Positions 1 through 8,100 of a DNA stretch of 17,359 nucleotides are shown one piece after another. The stretch spans positions 1-17,359 of the forward strand of contig WREB01000003.1 in the NCBI GenBank assembly GCA_009779525.1, written 5' to 3'. Source of the DNA: Defluviitaleaceae bacterium. GTDB lineage: Bacteria; Bacillota_A; Clostridia; Lachnospirales; WQUN01. A program made the translations under genes and the position numbers. Position 1 is the first letter of the stretch; each line of letters begins with the position of its first letter. The notes beneath the pieces are model-generated. The model was not told the DNA's origin and searched no databases. It was given only the letters and a program-made list of their open reading frames with translations.

Positions 1-1
1 C

Positions 2-937
2 GAATTAGCGGCAATAACGGCGCTAACGCCTACGCCCGAAGCGCCGGCGATAACTAAACTTACGCCCGCCGAGGCGGCGGTTAACGCGCAAGCGCCGATG
101 GCGCAAATCGAACCGGCGCGGCAAGGCATCGTGCCGCCAAATTCGGAAGCCGCAGCGTCCGCGGTTTTTCCCGCCGCTATAAACGAAACGCCAAATACCC
201 GAGACGGAGCCGAAACCGCGCTAAGGCTGCTCGTCGACGTGCTAACAAGGATGGACGTGTTGCAAAACAATGCCGGGACGCGCCGGCAAAGCGAAGCGCC
301 GGGCCGGGCGGATTTGCAAAAAATCGGCGCGGGTTTAGCCTTCAGGCTGAGGGGGAGCGTTCCGGGCGATATAGAACGTTTCGTCAACTCGATGCGCGAA
401 GCGCTACAAACCGCGAGGCAAACGCTCGCCGAAACGCGCGCCGAAACCGCCGGGGCCGGCGACTCGTCGCGCTTCGCGCGCGCCGCCTGGCAATTGACGC
501 AGCACCTCGATTTTATTTCGCAATTAAAAAATCACCTTTACGTGCAGCTTCCCCTCCACGTCGACGGGCGCGAAACGCTCGCGGAGCTTCACGTCTTCAA
601 AGACGCGAAAAAAGATAAAAAAAGCCAAGGCGGCGCGAAAAGCGCGCTAGTCGCCCTCGACACCGCCTATTTGGGACATTTCGAGGCGTTCGTGCTAAAA
701 AACGGCGAATCGATCGGCTGCCAGTTCAGGCTTCGGGACGAAGCCGTCGAAAGGCTCGTCAAAAACAATTTGGGCAAACTCGAAAAATCGCTTCGCGGCT
801 GCGGCCTATCGCTCGACTCTTTTTCGTTCTTGCCGAACGGTGAGCCCTACCGGCTTCCGAGTCCGCCGCCCGCGGCCGACGGAAACCGCGCCGCGCCGGC
901 GGTAAAAAGCAAACTCGGAATCGACGTTAAGGCGTAG
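2..937 (+). CDS. FliK-like flagellar hook-length control protein, C-terminal part (5' end outside window)
   Basis: The reading frame is open back to the first bases of the window, so the gene very probably begins upstream; the ATG at 98 is only an internal candidate start. The visible protein has an Ala/Pro/Glu-rich low-complexity N-terminal stretch. About the last 110 residues read as a folded domain: LPLHVDGRETLAELHVFKD, then a Lys-rich linker, then a segment where DTAYLGHFEAFV leads on to GCQFRL. This pattern (polar-ligand beta strands, 'ELHVFKD', 'LGHFEA', a C-terminal 'L..CGLSLDSFSF') resembles the Flg_hook C-terminal domain of clostridial FliK-like proteins, which measures hook length and triggers the export-specificity switch. 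The family call is from motif resemblance only. The gene converges on the sugar-binding protein gene, with 9 bp between stop codons. I see no terminator in that gap. Confidence 0.6.
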   Translation, partial: ELAAITALTPTPEAPAITKLTPAEAAVNAQAPMAQIEPARQGIVPPNSEAAASAVFPAAINETPNTRDGAETALRLLVDVLTRMDVLQNNAGTRRQSEAPGRADLQKIGAGLAFRLRGSVPGDIERFVNSMREALQTARQTLAETRAETAGAGDSSRFARAAWQLTQHLDFISQLKNHLYVQLPLHVDGRETLAELHVFKDAKKDKKSQGGAKSALVALDTAYLGHFEAFVLKNGESIGCQFRLRDEAVERLVKNNLGKLEKSLRGCGLSLDSFSFLPNGEPYRLPSPPPAADGNRAAPAVKSKLGIDVKA

Positions 938-946
938 ACAACTTTT

Positions 947-2026
947 TTACCCCTCGATTTCCGAAATTTCGTAGTAGCCGCTGTCGACGAGCACCCTCTT
1001 GTAGTTATCGGCGGTGACTAGCACCGGCTTGCATATGTACGAGGGCACGATCTTGATGTTGTTGTGGTACGTCCTCGAATCGTTCGTCTCCGTCGTGTTC
1101 TTTATCAACAAGTCGTCGATCATTCTGAACGTGCGGTCCGCGAGCGTCCGCGTATCCTTGAAGACCGTCATCGACTGCTCTCCGGCGATTATCGCGCGGA
1201 TGTTAGGTATGTCGCTGTCCTGGCCGGTCAAAATGGGAAACGGCTTTCCGTCCCCGCCGTACCCGCCGTCTTTAAGCGCCCCGATTATGCCCGCCGCCAG
1301 TCCGTCGTTCGGCGAAAGCACCGCGTGGAGCTTTGTCCCGTCGCCGTAATGCTTCTCGAGCAGCCCGCCCATCCTCTCGCGCGCGAGTTCGGGCCGCCAT
1401 TCTGCGATCGCGACGTCGGTCCGCTCCCTTTCGCCGCTTACGACTCTAAGCCTGCCGCTGTCGAGGTACTTTCCAAGCACGCTAAGCGCTCCGTCGTAGA
1501 AAAATACCGCGTTGTTGTCCGTCGGCGCGCCCGCGAACAGCTCGATGTTAAACGGGCCTTCGTTTGCTTCCAGGCCAAGCGCGTCCCTGATATATTCGCC
1601 CTGGAGGACGCCCACCTCGAAATTGTCGAACGTGACGTAATAGTCGACGTTCGGGCTGTCCATTATTAGCCTGTCGTACGAAATGACCCTGATGTTTTTA
1701 TCCGCGGCCCTTTGAAGCGTGTCCTTAAGCCTCGAGCCGTCGATCGCGGCGATAACCAGTATGTCGTAATTGTCGTCTATCATCGCCTCGATCTGGCTTA
1801 TCTGCAGCTCCACGTCGTCCTCGGCGTTCCTAGTCTCGACGTGGTAGTCCTTCGCCTGCAGTTGGCGCATTAGGCTGTCGCTGTCCTGCAGCCAGCGCGT
1901 CTCGTTCTTCGACGGCATGAATATGCCGATCTTCTTGGCGCCCCCGCCCATCCCAATGCAGCCGCATAGCGAAATCGCCGCCGCGGCGCATAAGATGATG
2001 AGGCATGACCTTATAATTTTATTCAT
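947..2026 (-). CDS. ChvE/XylF-like sugar-binding lipoprotein (periplasmic-binding-protein family)
   Basis: A 359-residue protein with a lipoprotein signal peptide: a basic N-terminus, a hydrophobic core, and lipobox LCGC with Cys23 as the likely lipidated residue. The mature part starts with KIGIFMPSKNETRW, then a QISQIEAMI segment, DILVIAAIDG and VISYDRLI, and later a LSPNDGLAAGII stretch and LTGQDSD. These are the alternating strand/helix signatures of type-1 sugar-binding proteins close to ChvE (multiple monosaccharides) and XylF (xylose). An excellent ribosome binding site (AAGGAGGT on the minus strand, 2031-2038) supports the ATG at 2026. The gene lies 44 bp downstream of the hybrid kinase gene on the same strand and is probably cotranscribed with it. 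No sugar-ABC ATPase or permease lies next to it. Its likely role is therefore ligand presentation to the kinase, as ChvE does for VirA, or service to a transporter encoded elsewhere. The exact sugar cannot be read from the sequence. Confidence 0.85.
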   Translation of the reverse strand: MNKIIRSCLIILCAAAAISLCGCIGMGGGAKKIGIFMPSKNETRWLQDSDSLMRQLQAKDYHVETRNAEDDVELQISQIEAMIDDNYDILVIAAIDGSRLKDTLQRAADKNIRVISYDRLIMDSPNVDYYVTFDNFEVGVLQGEYIRDALGLEANEGPFNIELFAGAPTDNNAVFFYDGALSVLGKYLDSGRLRVVSGERERTDVAIAEWRPELARERMGGLLEKHYGDGTKLHAVLSPNDGLAAGIIGALKDGGYGGDGKPFPILTGQDSDIPNIRAIIAGEQSMTVFKDTRTLADRTFRMIDDLLIKNTTETNDSRTYHNNIKIVPSYICKPVLVTADNYKRVLVDSGYYEISEIEG

Positions 2027-2070
2027 CGCAACCTCCTTGACCGTAAACTACTCTACAACTTTACCCATAT

Positions 2071-4692
2071 TTATTTCGCCTTCCGGCTTTCGCTAACCTC
2101 GCACCAGCGCGATACCTTTTGGATGCATGTCTCGAAATCTATAGGCTTCGCTATGTGGTCGTCCATGCCCGCGGAAAGCGCCTGCTCTATGTCTTCCTTA
2201 AGCGCGTTCGCCGTCATCGCGATCACCGGGACGCCGCTGTCGGAGCGTCCGCTGCCCCTTATTGCCGCGGTCGCGGAATAGCCGTCCATTTTGGGCATCT
2301 GCACGTCCATCAGCACGCAGTCGAAATAACCCTCCCGCGAGCCGGAGAAAAGCCCGAACGCCTCCGCGCCGTCGCGCGCCTCGGTTATCTCGACGCCCGT
2401 CCCTTCGAAAACCTCAAGCATTATCACCCTGTTAATCTCGATGTCGTCGGCCAAAAGCAGCCGCTTTCCCTCAAGGGAAACTTCGCGCGCGCTCTCCTCG
2501 CCTTGTTCGTGCGGTAAAATTGAATCGGAAAGGCCGAACGGAATCGTGAAGTCGAACCTGCTGCCCTTGCCGAGCTCGCTTGTCACCGTCATTTCGCCGC
2601 CCATGAGCCCCGCGAGGTTATAGCTTATCGAAAGCCCGAGCCCCGAGCCGACGTGCCTCCTGCTTAAAAAGGTGTCTTCCTGCTCGAACGGCGAGAATAT
2701 CTTTTCGAGGAATTCATTCGACATCCCGATCCCGGTGTCCTCGACCGAAAACGATACCTCGCACGAATCGGCCCCGCGCTCCTTGAGCATGACCTCAAGC
2801 GAAACGCTGCCCTCCTGCGTGAACTTAACCGCGTTCGAAAGCAGGTTTATCAATATCTGCTTGATCCTGAAGCCGTCGCCCGTCAAGACCTCCGGAAGCT
2901 CGGGGTCGATGGATTGGACCAGCTCTATTCCGCTTTCCCCGGCGCGGATGGAAAGCAGCTCGACGCAGTCCATCGCCACCCGTTTAAGGTTTAACGGCTC
3001 GCTTTTTATTTCCATCTTGCCCGACTCTATTCGCGACATTTCGAGGACGTCGTTTATTATGTCCGAAAGGTGGCTGGACGAAGAGACGATCTTCTTGAAT
3101 CGCTCGGAGCTTTCCTCAAGCAGCTTGTCCGTAAGGCCGAGCTTCGCCATGCTTAATATGACGTTAAGCGGCGTCCTGAGTTCGTGGCTTACCCTAGATA
3201 AAAACTCGCTTTTCGCCTTGTTCGCCGAAAGCGCTTTATCTTTCGCTGCGACAAGCTCGGTCGAATCGGTCACGACTATTATCGCGCCGTTCGCCTTGCC
3301 GTCGCGCGTCACGAGGCTGCACAAAAACGAAAGGCAAAACTTACCCTCCGGAAGCGCGAACCATATTAAAACAGAAAAGCCCCCGTCGGCCAGGCGGTCC
3401 GCCAGCCTATTCTTAAGCTCAAGCATATCGCAGGCGTCGTCCGTCTCAAGCATCGAACGGTAGACGGCCGCGTCCTCAATCCCGGCGAACGTCTCGCTGA
3501 ACAGTTCGTTTTTGAAGACGATATCGTAATCCGCGTTTAAAATAGCGAGCGCGCCGGGTATGTTGTCGAAATAGCCGCCGATGACGTCGAGCGTATCGTT
3601 TATCTTGTCGGCCGCCTGACCGAAAAAGCCTCCGAGCGCCGAGGGGTCGCCCCTCGCGCCGAGCCTGCCCGACATCGCCGCCTCAAAAAGCGCGTCGTTT
3701 TTGCCGAGCATCTCGCGAAGCGCCTCGCTCATCGAGGCGAAGGACTTTCCTAAGATTCCCATCTCGTCTTTCCTGTTGATAAGCCATTCGGGGATCTCGC
3801 CCTCGATGTTTCCGGTTGAAATCTCGCTTGAGATCGCGGTGAGCTTTTGAATCGGCCGAACGACGAAGCCGCGGAGCGCGAAATACATGACGAAAAGCAG
3901 CGAAAACGAGCCGATCACGATAATCGTGACGCTCGTGTACAAAAACGACCTAAGCTGGGTCTCGAGCGACTGCATGTTGATGTCCGTACCGATGATTGCG
4001 ACGACGTCCCCGTACTCGTCCTTGATAGGCGTGAAGGAATACGTGTTCTCCGAATGCTCGTGCCTCGGGTCGTTCAGCACGACGACCGGCTCGCCCGTCC
4101 TGAAAATCCGCTCGGCCTCCGTGTAGCTTGATTTCGGCACGGGAATCCCGAAATCTTCGTCGAAGAAACTCGTCCCTCCGCCCTGAAACGTAGCGTCGAA
4201 CACCAGAAAATACATGTCGGGGCATCCCAGGTCCGCGAAGATATAAAAATACGCAAGCCCCGTCCCAACCCTGAGTTCGAGCATGCGCCGTTTTATCGTA
4301 AAATATTTTTCGTCCTTAAGCTCGGTCAGCGACTCGACGTAGTCGCCCAGCCACTTCTTCGCCGCGTGGTATTCGTCCGGAAAATCCCTTCCCTCGCGGT
4401 TCGCCTCCGCTTCCAAAACCAGGCTCCGGTTGGCGAGAAACGCCGGCGCGTTCTCTGTGATCCAGTCCCTTTCTCTAAGCCTGTCGACGTACGGAAGGAT
4501 ATCTTTATAGGTGTACTGCGCGAGGAAAATGCTCCCCGGCGTCTGCAGCCTGTCCTCGTAGCGCATCTGGAACGACGACCTGATCATCGAGCTGCTGAAG
4601 AAGACGAGCAGCGCCGTGGCGGTAACGACTCCTGCGAAGTTTATTAAAAGTATCTTTGCGTTTATCTTATTTTTGATGCCGTTAAAAAGCAT
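2071..4692 (-). CDS. Membrane-bound hybrid sensor histidine kinase (sensor-HAMP-PAS-like-HisKA-HATPase-REC)
   Basis: The frame can be extended to a TTG at 4731 (886 residues), but the ATG at 4692 has GAGGTG six bases upstream and gives 873 residues. I prefer it. Numbered from the TTG: membrane helix about 27-49; extracellular Cache-like sensor about 50-264, including YSFTPIKDEYGDVVAIIGTD; second membrane helix about 265-288; HAMP about 289-345; PAS-like segment about 385-490; HisKA with phospho-acceptor His516 in SHELRTPLN; HATPase_c with N-box Asn629/Asn633, G1 box DTGIG from Asp665 and G2 box GSGLGLSI; and a receiver domain with Asp762/Asp763, phospho-acceptor Asp809 in LMDVQMPKMDG, and Lys862. 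No output or Hpt domain is present, so phosphate must pass to a separate partner not seen here. The sugar-binding lipoprotein gene follows 44 bp downstream, suggesting the extracellular domain may read its ligand-bound state. The domain calls are secure; the partnership is inferred. Confidence 0.92.
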   Translation of the reverse strand: MLFNGIKNKINAKILLINFAGVVTATALLVFFSSSMIRSSFQMRYEDRLQTPGSIFLAQYTYKDILPYVDRLRERDWITENAPAFLANRSLVLEAEANREGRDFPDEYHAAKKWLGDYVESLTELKDEKYFTIKRRMLELRVGTGLAYFYIFADLGCPDMYFLVFDATFQGGGTSFFDEDFGIPVPKSSYTEAERIFRTGEPVVVLNDPRHEHSENTYSFTPIKDEYGDVVAIIGTDINMQSLETQLRSFLYTSVTIIVIGSFSLLFVMYFALRGFVVRPIQKLTAISSEISTGNIEGEIPEWLINRKDEMGILGKSFASMSEALREMLGKNDALFEAAMSGRLGARGDPSALGGFFGQAADKINDTLDVIGGYFDNIPGALAILNADYDIVFKNELFSETFAGIEDAAVYRSMLETDDACDMLELKNRLADRLADGGFSVLIWFALPEGKFCLSFLCSLVTRDGKANGAIIVVTDSTELVAAKDKALSANKAKSEFLSRVSHELRTPLNVILSMAKLGLTDKLLEESSERFKKIVSSSSHLSDIINDVLEMSRIESGKMEIKSEPLNLKRVAMDCVELLSIRAGESGIELVQSIDPELPEVLTGDGFRIKQILINLLSNAVKFTQEGSVSLEVMLKERGADSCEVSFSVEDTGIGMSNEFLEKIFSPFEQEDTFLSRRHVGSGLGLSISYNLAGLMGGEMTVTSELGKGSRFDFTIPFGLSDSILPHEQGEESAREVSLEGKRLLLADDIEINRVIMLEVFEGTGVEITEARDGAEAFGLFSGSREGYFDCVLMDVQMPKMDGYSATAAIRGSGRSDSGVPVIAMTANALKEDIEQALSAGMDDHIAKPIDFETCIQKVSRWCEVSESRKAK

Positions 4693-4737
4693 TCGGGTCA
4701 CCTCGAAGCCGACAACACGTATTTTACTCAATTTTAT

Positions 4738-4778
4738 GAAAAAATTAAAGGCTTTCGAGCCTGCCCCGAAAGCCTTTT
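4738..4778 (-). terminator. Rho-independent terminator of tRNA-Thr
   Basis: On the minus strand an 11-bp perfect stem (4767-4777 pairing with 4747-4757, AAAGGCTTTCG/CGAAAGCCTTT) with a 9-nt loop is followed by a T-rich run (AATTTTTT). It lies directly downstream of tRNA-Thr and only about 45 bp upstream of the kinase start codon. Confidence 0.8.
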
Positions 4779-4785
4779 GGCATGA

Positions 4786-4858
4786 AGCTAATGGCGGGAC
4801 TCAAACCCGCGACCTGCTGATTACGAATCAGCTGCTCTATCGGCTGAGCTACATTAGC
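4786..4858 (-). tRNA. tRNA-Thr (anticodon CGT)
   Basis: A cloverleaf can be drawn by eye on the minus strand. The 7-bp acceptor stem is GCTAATG/CATTAGC, the D arm begins TAGCTCAG, and the anticodon stem GCTGA/TCAGC encloses loop TTCGTAA with anticodon CGT (codon ACG, Thr). The T arm carries GGTTTGAGTCC. The gene is 73 nt including the discriminator T; CCA is not encoded. A strong promoter lies just upstream (4881-4909) and a terminator just downstream. Confidence 0.94.
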
Positions 4859-4880
4859 GAAACCGCCGCGCGACCCGCGT

Positions 4881-4909
4881 AATATAGCAAATAGCCCAAT
4901 CGGTGTCAA
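4881..4909 (-). promoter_or_regulatory. Sigma-70/SigA-type promoter of tRNA-Thr
   Basis: Minus strand: -35 TTGACA (4904-4909, perfect consensus), 17-bp spacer, -10 TATATT (4881-4886). The tRNA 5' end is 22 bases downstream of the -10 box. Confidence 0.8.
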
Positions 4910-4977
4910 ACGGACGTTCCGACCGTCGTCGGCCTCGCGTTAAAAATTGCTACCGTTTGCCTCGCGCAAAATTGTTG

Positions 4978-5006
4978 TTGCCATGCGCCGCGCGCCGTGG
5001 TATATT
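4978..5006 (+). promoter_or_regulatory. Sigma-70/SigA-type promoter of tRNA-fMet
   Basis: Plus strand: -35 TTGCCA (4978-4983), 17-bp spacer, -10 TATATT (5001-5006). The mature tRNA begins at 5023, leaving a short 5' leader. Confidence 0.7.
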
Positions 5007-5022
5007 CGTCGGGCTAAACCGG

Positions 5023-5096
<74 letters not shown>

Positions 5097-5098
5097 TC

Positions 5099-5132
5099 AA
5101 AAGGCCGCCTGTAAAGACAGGCGGCCTTTTTT
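5099..5132 (+). terminator. Rho-independent terminator of tRNA-fMet, probably bidirectional
   Basis: A perfect 14-bp stem (AAAAGGCCGCCTGT, 5099-5112, with 5117-5130) closes a 4-nt loop AAAG and runs into TTTTTT on the plus strand. On the minus strand the same hairpin is followed by a T4 run and lies immediately past the stop codon of the GH31 gene (5135), so it probably serves both genes. Confidence 0.88.
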
Positions 5133-5134
5133 AG

Positions 5135-8100
5135 TTATTCCCATTTCGCGAACAGCTTGACGTTTGCGGTAACCATGTCGCAATCAAAATCCCAAATGCG
5201 GAAAAAATCGGCGTCCTTGTACCAGCCCGCGAACGTTTCGCCCTCCTTGGAGGGTTCCGCCGGCGCGGGTATCCTGCTAAGCGGGGCGACCCCTTCGATT
5301 GCCGCGGTTTCGGCGCCGCCGTTCGAATCGAACGTAACCGTATGCGTCGCGTCGGGCGAAAACTCCCACATCCTGAAGTCGTCGAAATAAACCGTTTCGC
5401 CCGACACGTTGTAAACCTCTATTTTCGCCCGCCTAAAGTCGCCCGTCTTAAACACGACCGCGACCGTCGTATACAAATCGCCGTCGGACTCGACCGAGAC
5501 ATATTCGCCGTCGCTCCCGCCGAACCCGCTTACCTTAAGCGCGCCGTGCCCGCGTATTTCGGCCTTTACGATGTAAGCCGTAGCGGGATTTAACTTGTTA
5601 AACTGAATGTACCCGCCCCCGCCCGGCGGCGCCATGATCGCCCTGCTTCTCCGGTCCACGACGTAGTCGGGGTCCTGCGCGACTGCCGCGCCTCCGTAAA
5701 GCGCGTTCGGGCCGCGCAGCCAATCGGAATAATCGTCGGCGTAGTTGATTATCTGGCTGGAATTATAGTTGTTGTAATCCATCGTGACCGAGCAGTCCCT
5801 AAACGAAGCGGCTCCGACCCCCGAGGCGTTTACCAGCCGTATCGCGACAGGCAGCCCTGACGGCTCCGTCTTCATCGCGGTGAACGTCATTTGCACAAGC
5901 TGCCAGTCGCCGCCGCCCGGTTCGCTCTTCGCAATTTTTTTCCCGGGCAGGATTCGGGAAGTGTAGGATTCTCCCTTTATCCGCTCCTCGTCCACGCAGT
6001 TGAAAATCTCGACGGTCCCTTGCGAGCCGCCATAATTTTTTACCCAACACGAAAACGTATACCTTGCCGTCGCGAAGATATCGTCGATCGTCTGCCAAAC
6101 CCAGCCGGTCGAAACGTTAAACGCTCCGGGTTCGTTAGCGGCCGCCGCGGCTTCGCCGATAAACTGCCACGCCTCAAAGCCCGGATCCCTTATGTAATTG
6201 ACATTGAAGGAACCGTCGGTAACCACGCAGTCGTCGAAGCAGACGGAACCGTTTTCGCCGGAGAGCGAAAGCGTCGCGGCCAAAAACGAGCTTCCCGTCG
6301 TAAATTCGATTACGACGAGCTCCCAATCCGTTCCTCCGGAACTTTTCCCGACGGCTTCGCTTCCGCCGTGGCCGGTTATTGTGATTAACCCCGCGGCGCC
6401 CGGATCGATCGACCTGACGTATACCGCGGCGATATAGTCCGTATTCGGGAGCAGGCCCCGGATTTCCTGCTTCGCTCCGCCTCCGCCCCCGGCCACTAAG
6501 GTAACCGCGCCGTAGCCGCGCGATTCAAACTCCGCCGATACGTAGCCTCCGTCGAACTCCCAGTCGCCACCCAAATAACCCTTTTCGATCAGTTCGTTGG
6601 TTCCCGATACATTCGCCGCGTTCGGGACGTTCGCGTCGTTTCGTCCGGTCCGCGCTGTTTGATCCTTGATGATTTCGGCGGGGGCCGTTATCGCTATTTC
6701 CGTCTTGACCGAAATTGTTTCCCACGAAGGCGGGACGCTTACAACGGCCCTGTTTCCGTCCATATACCAGTCGCTTGCCTCAGCGCCGTCGACTGCCACG
6801 CTAGATACGGCGTCCACCCCGTAGACGAGCAAGTACTCGCGGTTCGTGTCGCCCGAAGCCGAGATGGTGAAGCCGCCCTGTCCGGGCGTAAGCGCGTAGT
6901 CGACGAAAACGCCCTTTTGCTCCCATACCCGCGTCGAAACGGCTTCGACGTACGGAGGCGTCACATAAAGGGCGCCGACGCTTCCGCGCGTCATCGATTC
7001 GCCCATTTTTAGCGACGGGGCAAAATTCATCGGAATGACCGAACCCGACCGCACGTATACGGCTTTCTCGTCAAGCTCCCTGTATACTTCCAATTCGCAG
7101 TTCGTGGACGCGGCAAGCTCGCCGGTAAAAAAATCCGTCCACCTGTCGTACGGGAACACGACGTTTTTTGTCATGCTCCTTTCGATTATCGGCGAAACCA
7201 TCATCGCCGGCCCGAACATGTACTGCGCGATTATTTCGTAATACGAATCGTCCTCCGGAAACGCCACCGGAAGCGACCTTACCATCGGTATCCCGGAAAA
7301 ACTCGCCTCGACCGCGCAGCCGTACACGTAGTCGAGCATGTTTTCGCGCAGCCAGTTATAATATTTATACGTTTCGGTCGTCTGCTCCGGGTTTTCGTAA
7401 TACCACGGCTCGCGGCCAAGGCCGCGCATCTCCTGCCCGTGGTAGCGCATAAGCGGGGAGAACGCCCCGAACGACATCCATCTCAAATATACGTCAAGGT
7501 CCCGCTGCCCTATGTAGCCGCCTATATCCGAGCCCCACGTGGAAAATCCCGACGCGCTGATGTTAATTAGCGCGTTCATCGCCTCGCGCATCCCGTTGAA
7601 CGAAGACGGCTGGTCGCCCCCGAATTGGCACGCGAAGCTTTGCGAGCCCGCGCAGCCCGAGCGCGAAAACAAGACGAAGTCCTCTCCCCTTAATTCGGTA
7701 AACACCTCGTTGATGGTCTTGTTGTAATAATACGGATACAGGTTGTGCATCTCGTCGCCGGTCCTGCCGTCATGCAAAACGGAAGCCGGACCGAGCGATT
7801 CGCCGAAATCCACCATCGTTCCGAACGCGCCGTAGCCCGTCTCAATGAAAGGGGTGTAGTAGTCGAGCCATGCGGCGAAGGCGTCCGGATGAGTGAAGTC
7901 CGTATAGCGGCTGCCCGTCAGCGACGGCTGCTCGACAAACGGGCATTCGGGTTCCGTATCGCGGCGGGGCGACATGTCGGTCCATAAAAACGGGCGTACC
8001 GAGTGCCCCTCTTCCTCAAGCATATTGAACAGATCCGCGTACCAGATATCGTCGCTCCAGCTATTAAAACCGTCCTCGACGTATATCGCGGAGTGCGGGA

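Noticed and set aside
1064..1669. Plus-strand frame of 201 codons inside the sugar-binding gene
   Set aside because: Arg/Val-rich antisense shadow typical of GC-rich genes; no start signal or family resemblance.
2071..4731. TTG at 4731 as the kinase start
   Set aside because: No ribosome binding site in front of it, whereas the ATG at 4692 has GAGGTG at good spacing just before the first membrane helix.
4616..4882. Plus-strand reading frame across the kinase start and tRNA-Thr
   Set aside because: It reads antisense through the terminator and tRNA; no ribosome binding site and no recognisable protein.
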